The notes under the pieces were generated by a model. That model was not told the DNA's origin. It was given only the letters and a program-made list of their open reading frames with translations, and ran no database searches. A program made the translations under genes and the position numbers. From JADLCX01 sp964630785 (GTDB lineage: Bacteria > Planctomycetota > Phycisphaerae > Phycisphaerales > UBA1924), in contig CAZVZG010000003.1 of assembly GCA_964630785.1 (NCBI GenBank), forward strand, positions 124,001 through 188,000: DNA of 64,000 nucleotides, in the 5' to 3' direction. Below, in pieces: positions 49,902 to 58,594 of the stretch. The first letter of the stretch is position 1. Every line of letters starts with the position of its first letter.

Positions 49902-50990
49902 ATGAATGCCCCGCAAGACCGGACCCAAACGTCGGCCCGGTCGCGAACCCTGAACTCGGAGGCTTTGGCCGGAATGTCGAGCGTGACCGCCCCCGTCCCA
50001 TCGTCCGAGCCTTCACCGGATCGAGCCGGGGACGGTGCCGCGCCCGCGAAGCGGCCGGGGGCGCTGACCGCCCGCGACATGGGCCACCTGCGGGTGCTGG
50101 AGGCGGAGTCGATCCACGTCATGCGCGAGGTGGCCGCGGAGTTTGAGCGACCGGCCCTGCTCTTCAGCGGCGGCAAAGACTCGATCGTGATGGTGCACCT
50201 AGCGCTGAAGGCCTTCAGGCCCGCCCGCCTGCCCTTCCCGCTGCTGCACATCGACACCGGGCACAACTTCCCGGAAGCGATCGAGTTCCGCGACAGGCTG
50301 GCCGAGCGGCTGGGCGAGCGCCTGATCGTGCGGTACGTCGAGGACGCGATCCGCTGCGGCCGCGCGAGCGAGGACCCCGGCCCGAGTCCCAGCCGCAATC
50401 GGGCCCAGATCCCCGCGCTGCTCGACGCGATCGCGGAACTGAAGCTCGACGCGCTCTTCGGCGGGGCCCGACGCGACGAAGAAAAAGCCCGGGCCAAGGA
50501 GCGGATCTTCTCGTTCCGCGACGACTTCGGTCAATGGGACCCCCGCAACCAACGGCCGGAGCTCTGGAACCTGTACAACGGGCGGGTTCGGCGCGGGACC
50601 GACGGAACGGGCGGAGGCGAGCACATCCGCGTGTTCCCGCTGAGCAACTGGACCGAGCTTGACGTTTGGCAATACATCGCGATGGAGAAGATCGCGATCC
50701 CGAGCATTTATTACTCGCACGAGCGCGACGTGGTGATCCGCAAGGGGCAGATTTGCCCGATCTCGCACTTCTTCCCTCTCCGTCCGGGCGAGTCGTCGGT
50801 GCGGAAGATCGTGCGCTTCCGGACGGTGGGGGACATGACGTGCACCGCGGGCGTGGAATCGCCGGCGAGCACGATCGAGGACATCGTCGATGAGATCGCC
50901 GCGGCCCGCACCAGCGAGCGCGGCGCGAGGCTCGACGACACGTTCAGCGAGGCGGCGATGGAGGACCGAAAGAAGGAAGGTTACTTCTGA
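49902..50990 (+). CDS. cysD: Sulfate adenylyltransferase subunit 2 (ATP sulfurylase small subunit)
   Basis: Forms adenosine 5'-phosphosulfate from ATP and sulfate together with CysN. It has 362 residues. LLFSGGKDSIVMVHLA is the PP-loop, LHIDTGHNFPE, FGGARRDEEKARAKERIFSF and PLSNWTELDVWQYI follow, and RFRTVGDMTCTAGVES closes the core. The first 60 residues are a low-complexity Ser/Thr/Pro/Ala tail; ATG 49977 is an alternative start. The upstream 100 bp is AT-richer than its surroundings and probably holds the promoter. cysN follows 69 bp later. Confidence 0.93.
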   Translation: MNAPQDRTQTSARSRTLNSEALAGMSSVTAPVPSSEPSPDRAGDGAAPAKRPGALTARDMGHLRVLEAESIHVMREVAAEFERPALLFSGGKDSIVMVHLALKAFRPARLPFPLLHIDTGHNFPEAIEFRDRLAERLGERLIVRYVEDAIRCGRASEDPGPSPSRNRAQIPALLDAIAELKLDALFGGARRDEEKARAKERIFSFRDDFGQWDPRNQRPELWNLYNGRVRRGTDGTGGGEHIRVFPLSNWTELDVWQYIAMEKIAIPSIYYSHERDVVIRKGQICPISHFFPLRPGESSVRKIVRFRTVGDMTCTAGVESPASTIEDIVDEIAAARTSERGARLDDTFSEAAMEDRKKEGYF

Positions 50991-51020
50991 ATAGCGGATG
51001 TGGGATAGCGGATAGCGGAT
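50991..51020. repeat. Short ATAGCGGAT tandem repeat between cysD and cysN
   Basis: ATAGCGGATGTGGGATAGCG continues with another GATAGCGGAT unit, giving three copies of ATAGCGGAT directly after the cysD stop. It resembles the TATCCGC/GCGGATA intergenic repeats of some planctomycetes. The cysD-cysN link is otherwise only 69 bp. Confidence 0.45.
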
Positions 51021-51059
51021 GGAGGGTTGAGGTGGTGTTGGGCGGTGAATGGGATCGCG

Positions 51060-52472
51060 ATGACTCAACGAGGAAGCGAGAGCGTGGTGGTGGGGACGGG
51101 GGTGGGGGTGGGGGTGCGCCCGGTCGTGCGGATCGATCTGGGCGACGAGACTTCCGCCGCGCACGCCGCGTCCGGTGATTCGGATTCTCGTCCCATGGAC
51201 CTTCTGCGGCTCATCACCTGCGGCTCGGTGGACGACGGCAAGTCCACGCTCATCGGCCGCCTGCTCTACGACGCCAAGAGCATCCACCAGGACCAGTGGG
51301 AGGCGGTGCACCGATCAAGCCTCAAGCGGGGTGACGCTCGCGTGGACCTGGCCATGCTCACCGACGGTCTGCGGGCCGAGCGCGAGCAGGGGATCACGAT
51401 CGACGTGGCGTACAGGTATTTCTCAACGCCGCGGAGGAAGTTCATCCTCGCCGACACGCCCGGGCACGCGCAGTACACCCGCAACATGGCGACGGGCGCG
51501 AGCACGGCGGACCTGGCGATCATCCTTATCGACGCGAGACAGGGCGTGCTGGAGCAGACGCGCCGGCACGCGTACATCGCCGCGCTTCTGGGCATCGGCC
51601 ATCTGGTCGTGTGCGTGAACAAGATGGACCTGGTGGGGTGGGACCGGGCCGTGTTCGAGCGGATCCGCGCCGAGTTCGAGGCGTTCTCCCGCTCCGGCGG
51701 GGTGTTCCGCAAGTCGGAGACGACTTTCCTCCCCGTATCGGCGCTCAACGGCGACAACATCGTCACGCGCTCGACCAGCACGCCGTGGTACACCGGGCCC
51801 GCCCTGCTGGAGCACATCGAGACGGTGCCGGCACGCCCCTTGGCGACATTCCCGCACGCGAGGTTCTTCGTGCAATGGGTGATCCGGCCGCAGAGCGACG
51901 ACGCTGGCCTGCACGACTACCGCGGGTACGGCGGCCAGGTCGCGGCCGGCGAGCTGGCGGTGGGTGACGAGGTGGTCGCCCTCCCAGCCGGGCAGCGGTC
52001 GCGGGTGGCTCGCATCCACTTGGGCGACGTGGAGCTACGCGCCTGCCGACCGCCGCAGTCGGTGTCGATCCTGCTGGAGCACGACCTGGACATCTCGCGC
52101 GGCGACATCCTGGTGAACGCGCCGGCGAACGGGGCAACGGACACGCTGCCGAAGGTCGCCCGCGAGTTCGAGGCCGAGGTCGTTTGGATGGGGGAGCAGG
52201 GGCTGGAGCCTTCGAGACGCTACATCATCAAGCACGGCACACGGTACGTCCGCGCGATCCTCGGGCCGGTGCACAGCCGCCTGAACATCCACACGCTGCA
52301 AGAGGATGAGGGCGCGACACGGCTGGGCCTGAACGAGATCGGGCGGGTAGGGGTGAAGCTGGCCTCGACGATCGCGTTCGACCCCTACGCCCAGTGCCGC
52401 ACGACGGGAGCGTTCATCATCATCGACGAGGCGACGAACAACACGGTGGGGGCGGGGATGATCGGGGCCTGA
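51060..52472 (+). CDS. cysN: Sulfate adenylyltransferase subunit 1 (GTPase subunit)
   Basis: GTP hydrolysis by this EF-Tu-like subunit drives APS synthesis by CysD. It has 470 residues. G1 is GSVDDGKSTLIGRLLYD, G2 is the EREQGITIDVAYRYF switch, G3 is DTPGH and G4 is NKMD; two beta-barrel domains follow. There is no C-terminal APS-kinase (CysC) domain, so PAPS, if made, needs a separate kinase. A tail of about 55 residues before the conserved MDLLRLITCGS, with a Gly/Val run coded by G tracts, makes ATG 51060 somewhat uncertain; ATG 51195 is an alternative start close to the core. Confidence 0.92.
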   Translation: MTQRGSESVVVGTGVGVGVRPVVRIDLGDETSAAHAASGDSDSRPMDLLRLITCGSVDDGKSTLIGRLLYDAKSIHQDQWEAVHRSSLKRGDARVDLAMLTDGLRAEREQGITIDVAYRYFSTPRRKFILADTPGHAQYTRNMATGASTADLAIILIDARQGVLEQTRRHAYIAALLGIGHLVVCVNKMDLVGWDRAVFERIRAEFEAFSRSGGVFRKSETTFLPVSALNGDNIVTRSTSTPWYTGPALLEHIETVPARPLATFPHARFFVQWVIRPQSDDAGLHDYRGYGGQVAAGELAVGDEVVALPAGQRSRVARIHLGDVELRACRPPQSVSILLEHDLDISRGDILVNAPANGATDTLPKVAREFEAEVVWMGEQGLEPSRRYIIKHGTRYVRAILGPVHSRLNIHTLQEDEGATRLGLNEIGRVGVKLASTIAFDPYAQCRTTGAFIIIDEATNNTVGAGMIGA

Positions 52473-52481
52473 AATCCAATA

Positions 52482-53003
52482 TCAGGTCTGGTGGGCCGGG
52501 GATTCCGCCGCGAGCAGCTCCGCGTACCCGCACGCGATCGGCTCGCCCATCGTCGGGCCGAACGCGCGGCGCAGCTCGTCGACCATGTTGTGGCAATCGG
52601 CGAGGTTGTGGGCCGTCGTCACGATCGCCTCGAACTCGATGAAGTGACCGAGGCCTTCGACCTCGTCGAGGTGGATCCGCACACCCTGGTACATGTGCAG
52701 GGCGCGGCTCTTCTTGACCACCACCCAGACCGGGAGCGGGCTTGCGCCGAAACGCTCGATCGCCTGCGCCTCGGTGTAGAGGGTGTAGCTGGAGAGCTTC
52801 GGGCGTGTCCGGTTGGGCCGGTTGTAGAAGATGTATTCGGTCGGGGCGCCGGGCGTCTCCCGCTTCTTCAGCTTGGCGTCGGGCACGCGAAAGTACGTGT
52901 CGGTCTGTTGGAGGGTCCCGATCGAATCAGCGCCGATCGAGCCGCAGATCGTGCGGGCCAGCGCAGGGTCTCGCAACTCGGCTTTGAATTCAACGTTCTG
53001 CAT
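52482..53003 (-). CDS. CYTH-domain protein (class IV adenylate cyclase / triphosphatase-like)
   Basis: A 173-residue triphosphate-tunnel protein. The start NVEFKAEL corresponds to the ExExK strand with the first Glu replaced by Val/Asn context. DTYFRVPDAKLKKRE, IFYNRPNRTRPKLSSYTLY, VVVKKSRALHMYQGVRIHLDEV and GHFIEFEAIV give the alternating charged strands. Family members make cAMP or hydrolyse triphosphates; the sequence does not decide which. It is convergent with cysN, 9 bp apart. Confidence 0.8.
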   Translation of the reverse strand: MQNVEFKAELRDPALARTICGSIGADSIGTLQQTDTYFRVPDAKLKKRETPGAPTEYIFYNRPNRTRPKLSSYTLYTEAQAIERFGASPLPVWVVVKKSRALHMYQGVRIHLDEVEGLGHFIEFEAIVTTAHNLADCHNMVDELRRAFGPTMGEPIACGYAELLAAESPAHQT

Positions 53004-53071
53004 GACGGGCGGGAGCATATCCCAAAGTCCGCATGCCTGCACGCCGGAAAGAGCGGCCGGTGGCCGTTCGC

Positions 53072-55333
53072 CTACAGCCGCACGCCCGCGGCCCGCAACT
53101 CTTTCAGCAGACGGTCTTCCTCCCAGACTTCCACGCCGAGCTCGCGGGCTTTGTCAAGCTTACTGCCCGCCTCGCGCCCAACGATCACCACGCTGGTCTT
53201 GGACGAGACGGAACCGCTCACTTTGGCCCCGAGCCCTTCAAGGAGGTCCTTGAGGTCCTCCCGTTCATAGTGGTCGAGCGTTCCCGTCATCACGATCGTC
53301 TTGCCGGTCAGCGGGCCGGCCGCGGCCCCGGCCTTGCCCTTGGATGGGTCCACGTAGTCCTTGCTGGTCAGGTCCACGCCCACGCGGCGCAGATCGTCGA
53401 ACGTCTTACGGGCCACCTTGCTGTGGAGGTAGTGGTAGACGACCGGGGCGGTCAGCGCGCCCAGGCCGGTCTCGGGAAGGTCCTTGCTGTCCTTGGGCAG
53501 GTTGTGCTTCTCTCGCTCGGCCTTGTTGTTCGCGGCGTCCTTTGGGCGGAGCCGCCACTCCTCGGCCGCGAGCAGCGCGTCGATGTTGGGAAACAGGCGG
53601 GCCAGGGCTTTGGCGGTGGCGTCGCCGACGTGGCGGATGCCCATGCCTGCGAGAACCTTGCCGAGCCCGCGCCCTTTGGCATCCTCGATGCCCTGCAGCA
53701 GGTTGTCCACTTTTTTCTCGCCCATGCGTTCGAGGGTGAGCAGGGCGTCGCGGTGTTCGTGCAGTCGAAAGACGTCCGCGAAGGTCTCCAGCGGGATTCG
53801 TGCGGCGGACTCCGGCACGCCGTTCTCGGCGCGTCGCGGATCGTCCTTCGGGAGCGCGGTCGCACGGATTTGGATAACCGTCTTTTCGCCCAGACCTTCG
53901 ATGTCCATCTGCTTTCGTCCGGCGAACCAGATGATCTTTTCCTGAATCTGGGCCGGACACTCGGGGTTCACGCACCGGCGCGCGGTCTCGATCGATGGGT
54001 CGCGCTCGGCCTCCGGCGGTTCGATCTCGACGGGCCCGCCGCACTCGGGGCACTTGTCCGGCGGGGCGATCTTGTGGGCGTTTTTCGATCGCTTGTCCGT
54101 TACCGCGGAAACCACATACGGGATGATCTCACCGGCCTTTTCCACCTCCAGCGTGTCGCCGATGCGGATGTCCTTCTGCACGATGTTGCCGTAGTTGTGC
54201 AGTGTGGCGTGCTGGACGGTGGTGCCCGCGAGCAGCACCGGCTCCATGACCGCCCGCGGCGTGATCTTGCCCGTCTTACCGACCTGGGCGTCCACGCGGA
54301 TGAGCCGGGTGGTCTTCCGTTCGGCGGGGTACTTGTACGCGATGAAGGCCCGCGGGCTCTTGGAGGTGATCCCGAGCTCCTCCTGCTGGGCGAACGAGTT
54401 GACGCGCACGACCACGCCGTCGATCGCGAAAGGCTGCCTGTGGCGGGCCGTATCGAACGCCTTGATCGCGTCGATCACTTTTCCGATTTCCGCGGTGACC
54501 ACCAGCGGCTTGTTCGCGGGGATGCCCAGGTCGGCGACGTGATGAAGGAACTCGCTGTGCGACTCGGCGAATCCGGGATCGGAGACTTCGCCCTTTCCGT
54601 GGGCCACGAAGCCGAGACGTCGGGAAGCGGTAATCCGAGGGTCGAGCTGCTTGAGTGTGCCCGCCGCGGCGTTGCGGGGGTTCTGGAAGAGGTCCTCGCC
54701 CGCGGCCTCACGTTCGCGATTGACACGCTCGAACTCCTTGAGCGGAAAGAACACCTCGCCGCGCACTTCGAGCACGGCGGGCGGCCGGACCTTTCCGTGC
54801 AGCCTGAGCGGCACGGAGCGGAGCGTGCGGATATTCGCCGTCACATCGTCGCCCTTGACGCCGTCTCCTCGCGTCACGGCGCTCGCAAGCGATCCTTTTT
54901 CGTATCGGAGAGAGATGGCCACCCCGTCGATCTTCGGATCGGCGACCATCTCGATGCCGTTGGCCGCGTCACTGCCCCCAAACAACTCCGTCGGGCTTCC
55001 GCCGCCCAGGTCTCGCGCCGTCCGCTCGTACCAGTCGAGCAGCCCCTTGTTCTTGCCCTTGCCCAGGTCATAGGTGTTGTCGATGCTGAGCATGGGAACG
55101 GCGTGCGCGACGGTCTTGAACCCTCCAAGCACTTCGCCGCCGACGCGCCGGGTTGGGCTGTTGGGGTCGTCGAACTCGGGGTGCTCGGCCTCCAGTTGCT
55201 CCAGCTCCTTGAGCCCGGCGTCAAACTCGGCGTCCGACATGATCGGCGAAGCGTCGGCGTAGTACGCCCGGTTGGCCCGGTCGAGGAGGGCGCGGAGCTC
55301 GGCGATGCGGTGGCCGGCGGTTGGCTTGCTCAC
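53072..55333 (-). CDS. ligA: NAD-dependent DNA ligase
   Basis: Seals nicks in replication and repair using NAD. It has 753 residues, slightly over the usual 670. It runs Ia domain, adenylation domain with PKIDGVAISL (the AMP-accepting Lys), OB fold, four-Cys zinc finger (CPECGG, CVNPECPAQ), helix-hairpin-helix repeats and a C-terminal BRCT domain (TGKTIVMTGTLDHYERED). Insertions lie near residues 90-120 and between HhH and BRCT. GTG 55333 is chosen because TACCAT lies 6 nt upstream, matching the leaderless-type spacing of the divergent folD gene. Confidence 0.95.
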   Translation of the reverse strand: MSKPTAGHRIAELRALLDRANRAYYADASPIMSDAEFDAGLKELEQLEAEHPEFDDPNSPTRRVGGEVLGGFKTVAHAVPMLSIDNTYDLGKGKNKGLLDWYERTARDLGGGSPTELFGGSDAANGIEMVADPKIDGVAISLRYEKGSLASAVTRGDGVKGDDVTANIRTLRSVPLRLHGKVRPPAVLEVRGEVFFPLKEFERVNREREAAGEDLFQNPRNAAAGTLKQLDPRITASRRLGFVAHGKGEVSDPGFAESHSEFLHHVADLGIPANKPLVVTAEIGKVIDAIKAFDTARHRQPFAIDGVVVRVNSFAQQEELGITSKSPRAFIAYKYPAERKTTRLIRVDAQVGKTGKITPRAVMEPVLLAGTTVQHATLHNYGNIVQKDIRIGDTLEVEKAGEIIPYVVSAVTDKRSKNAHKIAPPDKCPECGGPVEIEPPEAERDPSIETARRCVNPECPAQIQEKIIWFAGRKQMDIEGLGEKTVIQIRATALPKDDPRRAENGVPESAARIPLETFADVFRLHEHRDALLTLERMGEKKVDNLLQGIEDAKGRGLGKVLAGMGIRHVGDATAKALARLFPNIDALLAAEEWRLRPKDAANNKAEREKHNLPKDSKDLPETGLGALTAPVVYHYLHSKVARKTFDDLRRVGVDLTSKDYVDPSKGKAGAAAGPLTGKTIVMTGTLDHYEREDLKDLLEGLGAKVSGSVSSKTSVVIVGREAGSKLDKARELGVEVWEEDRLLKELRAAGVRL

Positions 55334-55401
55334 GCGGGGATGGTAACGGATCCGACAGTCCCGGAGCCGCACAGCCGATCGCGGGTCGATACCATGCGCC
55401 C

Positions 55402-56280
55402 ATGAGCGGACCCGCCCAGATCATCGACGGAAAGGCGCTCGCCCAGCACCACCGCGAATCGATCGCGCGCCGGGTGATGGCCCTGCGAGACCGCGGGCGC
55501 ACTGTCCGGCTCGACGCGCTGCTCGTGGGCGCGGGCGACACCGCGGCCAGGCAATACGCCGAGAGCCAGGGCCGGACCTGCCGCGACCTCGACATCGAGT
55601 ACGTGCTCCATGACCTGCCGGAGGGCTCGACCTACGACGACCTGGCCGGGCGCGTGCTGCTCTTGAACACCAAGGACGAGGTGTCGGCGGTCATGGTGCA
55701 CATGCCGCTGCCACCGGCGATCGATTCCTACTCGATCCAGAAGCTGATCGCGCCAGACAAGGACGTCGAGGGCGTGAACCCGGCGAACATCGGCAACGTG
55801 GTGTACGGCCGCTCGTCGCTGGCGCCGTGCACCGCGCTGGCCGTGATCAAGATGATCGAGCACACGGGCGCCAACCTCCGGGGAAAGACCGCGGTCGTGG
55901 TCGGGGCGAGCAACCACGTCGGCAAGCCGATCGCGGTGCTGCTCATGCGCCAGGACGCCACCGTGATCTCGTGCAACGTGTGGACACCGGAAATCGAGTC
56001 GATGATGTGTAAGGCGGACGTGCTGGTCGCGGCCGCGGGCGTTCCGGGGCTCGTCACCGGGGCGAACGTCAAGCCCGGCGCCGTCGTAGTGGACGTGGGG
56101 GTGAACCGTGTGACCGGCCCGGACGGTCGTACGCGAACGGTGGGGGACGTGGATTTCGAGCCGGTTCGGGTCGCTCTAGGCGGGGAAGGCTGGATTACGC
56201 CCGTCCCGGGAGGGGTTGGACCGATGACCGTGGCGATGCTGCTCTTGAACGTGGTTCAGGCGGCCGAAGGGGCGGGATAA
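55402..56280 (+). CDS. folD: FolD-like methylene-THF dehydrogenase/cyclohydrolase with altered active site
   Basis: A 292-residue protein with the complete FolD fold: IIDGKALAQ start, GASNHVGKPIAVLL dinucleotide site, VVVDVGVNRV and ITPVPGGVGPMTVAMLL. The folate-site residues known from human and E. coli enzymes are all changed. The catalytic Lys after Y52 (YxxxK) is Q56, the Gln of VQLPLP is H100 (VHMPLP) and the Asp of KDVDG is E123 (KDVEG). Cyclohydrolase activity is therefore doubtful, and the protein may be a monofunctional dehydrogenase, use another pterin, or have a reworked mechanism. TACCAT lies 6 nt before ATG 55402. Confidence 0.85.
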   Translation: MSGPAQIIDGKALAQHHRESIARRVMALRDRGRTVRLDALLVGAGDTAARQYAESQGRTCRDLDIEYVLHDLPEGSTYDDLAGRVLLLNTKDEVSAVMVHMPLPPAIDSYSIQKLIAPDKDVEGVNPANIGNVVYGRSSLAPCTALAVIKMIEHTGANLRGKTAVVVGASNHVGKPIAVLLMRQDATVISCNVWTPEIESMMCKADVLVAAAGVPGLVTGANVKPGAVVVDVGVNRVTGPDGRTRTVGDVDFEPVRVALGGEGWITPVPGGVGPMTVAMLLLNVVQAAEGAG

Positions 56281-56477
56281 GCGGCAGACGGGCACGAGAC
56301 GCTTCTGACACCGGTTTGACGCCGCAGAAACGGCCATATCCGGGCGGGAAATGCGTTGACTCAGGCGGGAGGGGGGGCTTGAATTGGCGATAAGGGGATG
56401 TTCGGGGCCGAAATGGACACGGGTCCGCGGCCGTCCGGAAACCCATTCATGCTGCACGGACAGCAGAAGGACGGGCC

Positions 56478-56822
56478 ATGACCACGCTTGCGTTCATCCA
56501 GAACATGTCGATGATGGAGTGGCTGATCCTGCTCGCGCTGGGGCTGCTGCTCTTCGGGCGCCGCTTGCCGGAGGTGGGGCGAAGCCTCGGCAAGGGCATC
56601 GTCGAGTTCAAGAAGGGCCTTTCGGGCATCGAAGACGACGTGAACAACGCCGTGCACCGGCAGACCCAGCCGCCGGCGAACCTGCCCCCGCCTCCTCCGC
56701 CGCAGCAACAGCAGTACGGCCAGAACCAGCATTACCAGTCCGCCACACCGCCGAAGGTGAGTTCGCCGACCACGGCGACCGGCGGCGATGCGCGGGTGAG
56801 CCGCGCGGATGTGGTTGACTGA
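56478..56822 (+). CDS. tatA: Twin-arginine translocase subunit TatA/TatE-like
   Basis: A 114-residue Sec-independent export component. One N-terminal membrane helix (MEWLILLALGLLLFG), the hinge RRLPEVGRSLGKGIVEFKKGL amphipathic helix with the conserved Phe-Gly and Leu-Pro, and a long Pro/Gln-rich tail (NLPPPPPPQQQQYGQNQHY). GAAGGA stands before ATG 56478. tatB and tatC are not nearby. The 200 bp upstream (56281-56477) shows no gene. Confidence 0.9.
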   Translation: MTTLAFIQNMSMMEWLILLALGLLLFGRRLPEVGRSLGKGIVEFKKGLSGIEDDVNNAVHRQTQPPANLPPPPPPQQQQYGQNQHYQSATPPKVSSPTTATGGDARVSRADVVD

Positions 56823-56896
56823 ACTTCGTGGTTCGGGCGCGGCCGTCGGCTCGGCGCGGTTTGTTCCGCGTGGCGGTATGCCTATATTCCGGTGAC

Positions 56897-56971
56897 GCCG
56901 AGGTAGCTCAGCTGGTTTAGAGCGCTGGATTCATAACCCGGAGGTCGGCGGTTCGAGTCCGCCCCTCGGCA
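56897..56971 (+). tRNA. tRNA with CAU anticodon, probably elongator tRNA-Met
   Basis: A 75-nt cloverleaf. GCCGAGG pairs with CCTCGGC, the anticodon loop is TTCATAA and the T-arm is GGCGGTTCGAGTCCGCC. The first base pair is intact, so it is not the initiator. CAU could also be tRNA-Ile2 with lysidine. The top of the anticodon stem has an A/C mismatch (CTGGA with CCCGG) and the D-loop carries an extra T, both unusual. CCA is not encoded. Confidence 0.88.
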
Positions 56972-57114
56972 TTTCGAGAACACAGGATCGCTTCGTTCGA
57001 TCAGCGCCCGTCGGGCCACCGGTGCATCCAACCGGAAGGCCGGACGGGTGGTTTGTCTTTAGTTTTCGTGGCGGCGCGGCGAGGCGTCGAGCCACACGAC
57101 GCGTTCAGACCCAG

Positions 57115-58311
57115 TTACGGGCACTCGCTGGTCCAACTCGCCGGGTCCGCTCCCATTTTCTCTCCGAGAATGGCGAGGTCTTCCATCGTCTCCTTCTGGA
57201 ACACGCCGGGCTTGGGCGCCCTCCACTGGTTGGGGATGGCCATCAGGTGGACTTCCGCGTCCACGTGATCGCGGACGCGCATGAGTTCCACGAGCGCCAT
57301 GAGGTGCCGGATCGAGGTCACGGTCGAGGATCGGATCGCGACCTCCACACTCCGCGAGATCACCGGCACCCACGACGGCTGCACGGTGGTTGGGGGCGAT
57401 TGGAGCTGGTTGTTCACGATCACCCAATACCGGGTCTTAGGCACTGGCAAGTCCGGCGCCATTCGCCGCCACACGGCGGGCAGCGACTCGTCTGCCTTCA
57501 TCGAGCCACCGTAGATGATGTTAGTGGTGACGCCGCCGTCCACGAAGTACATACCGTCGACTTCTCGCGGTGGGAACGCGCCCGGGATGCCCGCCGAGGC
57601 CAGCAGCATCTGGTGCACCCGGTCGATGTCGCCGGTCTGGATCGCCGTTTCACACGCACGCCCGATGTCGAACGGCCACTGCGAGCCGTCGTCGAGGTTC
57701 GTGGCGTTGACCACGCACAGGCGGCCGCGTGCAGCCTGCTCGGCGATGCGGCCCATCGAGTCGCGATCGATCGCAGCTTTCAAGTCCCTCTCCAACCCGG
57801 GCACCGTGGCGAACGACACGTTCGCGGGGAGGAAGAACAGCAGGCCGCGGTCTTTGACCCAGTCCGGCTTGGGATTCCTGTAGAGGTTCTCGACATGGTC
57901 GATGTCCGTCTCCGTTCCGAGAAACGCGAACGGGGCGATGAGCGCGCCGGTGCTCACGCCGAGCACCACGTCGAACTCGGGCCGTCTCAGCTCCGGCTGA
58001 GGAACCCGCCCCCAGCCTTTGAGCACGCCCGCACCGAAGGCCCCGTAGTCTCCGCCCCCGGAAAGGACGAGGACGTCGAACGTCGGCGGCGCGTGCGAGC
58101 GGCCCGCCTGGAAATCGACCATCTTTTGCCGAAGGTGTTCCACGACGGCGGGAAGCGCCCCGGCGCGGGACGCGGCGAGCTGGTCCGCGCACCGCTCGTG
58201 CATGGCCAGGAGCCCGGCCTCGTCCAGCGTCTTGCGGTGTGCGGCGCAGCCCTGAGCCACGACAACGGCGCCGACCAGCATCATCGATACGATCGAACCG
58301 CGATTGAACAT
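57115..58311 (-). CDS. Patatin-like phospholipase, lipoprotein
   Basis: A 398-residue lipid acyl hydrolase. The signal peptide ends VVVAQGC, a lipobox, so it is probably membrane-anchored in the periplasm. The patatin core has the oxyanion loop LSGGGDYGAFGAGVL, the nucleophile elbow GVSTGAL and the catalytic Asp in YFVDGGVTTN. VVNATNLDDGSQWPFDIG and LLASAGIPGAFPP are conserved family segments. The substrate is probably phospholipid. It is a single gene facing tRNA-Met; 56972-57114 shows no gene. Confidence 0.9.
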   Translation of the reverse strand: MFNRGSIVSMMLVGAVVVAQGCAAHRKTLDEAGLLAMHERCADQLAASRAGALPAVVEHLRQKMVDFQAGRSHAPPTFDVLVLSGGGDYGAFGAGVLKGWGRVPQPELRRPEFDVVLGVSTGALIAPFAFLGTETDIDHVENLYRNPKPDWVKDRGLLFFLPANVSFATVPGLERDLKAAIDRDSMGRIAEQAARGRLCVVNATNLDDGSQWPFDIGRACETAIQTGDIDRVHQMLLASAGIPGAFPPREVDGMYFVDGGVTTNIIYGGSMKADESLPAVWRRMAPDLPVPKTRYWVIVNNQLQSPPTTVQPSWVPVISRSVEVAIRSSTVTSIRHLMALVELMRVRDHVDAEVHLMAIPNQWRAPKPGVFQKETMEDLAILGEKMGADPASWTSECP

Positions 58312-58594
58312 GACCGGGTACTCCTGGACGGGTCTACGCGACGGGCGGTCGCATCACCGAGTGCAGCATATCGATGATTTCGCGTGCGAACTCGCCAGAG
58401 CGCTTCGGGACTCCGGGGAGCGAGACGGAGAGATGCGCGCGGAAGGCACCTTCTGGAGTGCCGGGTCGGTTCGGATTCCATGCGGGACAGACTCGGAACC
58501 CGCACAGCGGGAGCGCTGACTGCTCCCTCTCGACCTCGCACGCCGATATTGACGACGTGCGGGGGGCATCTATTCTTGGCCGGAGGATCGCCCC

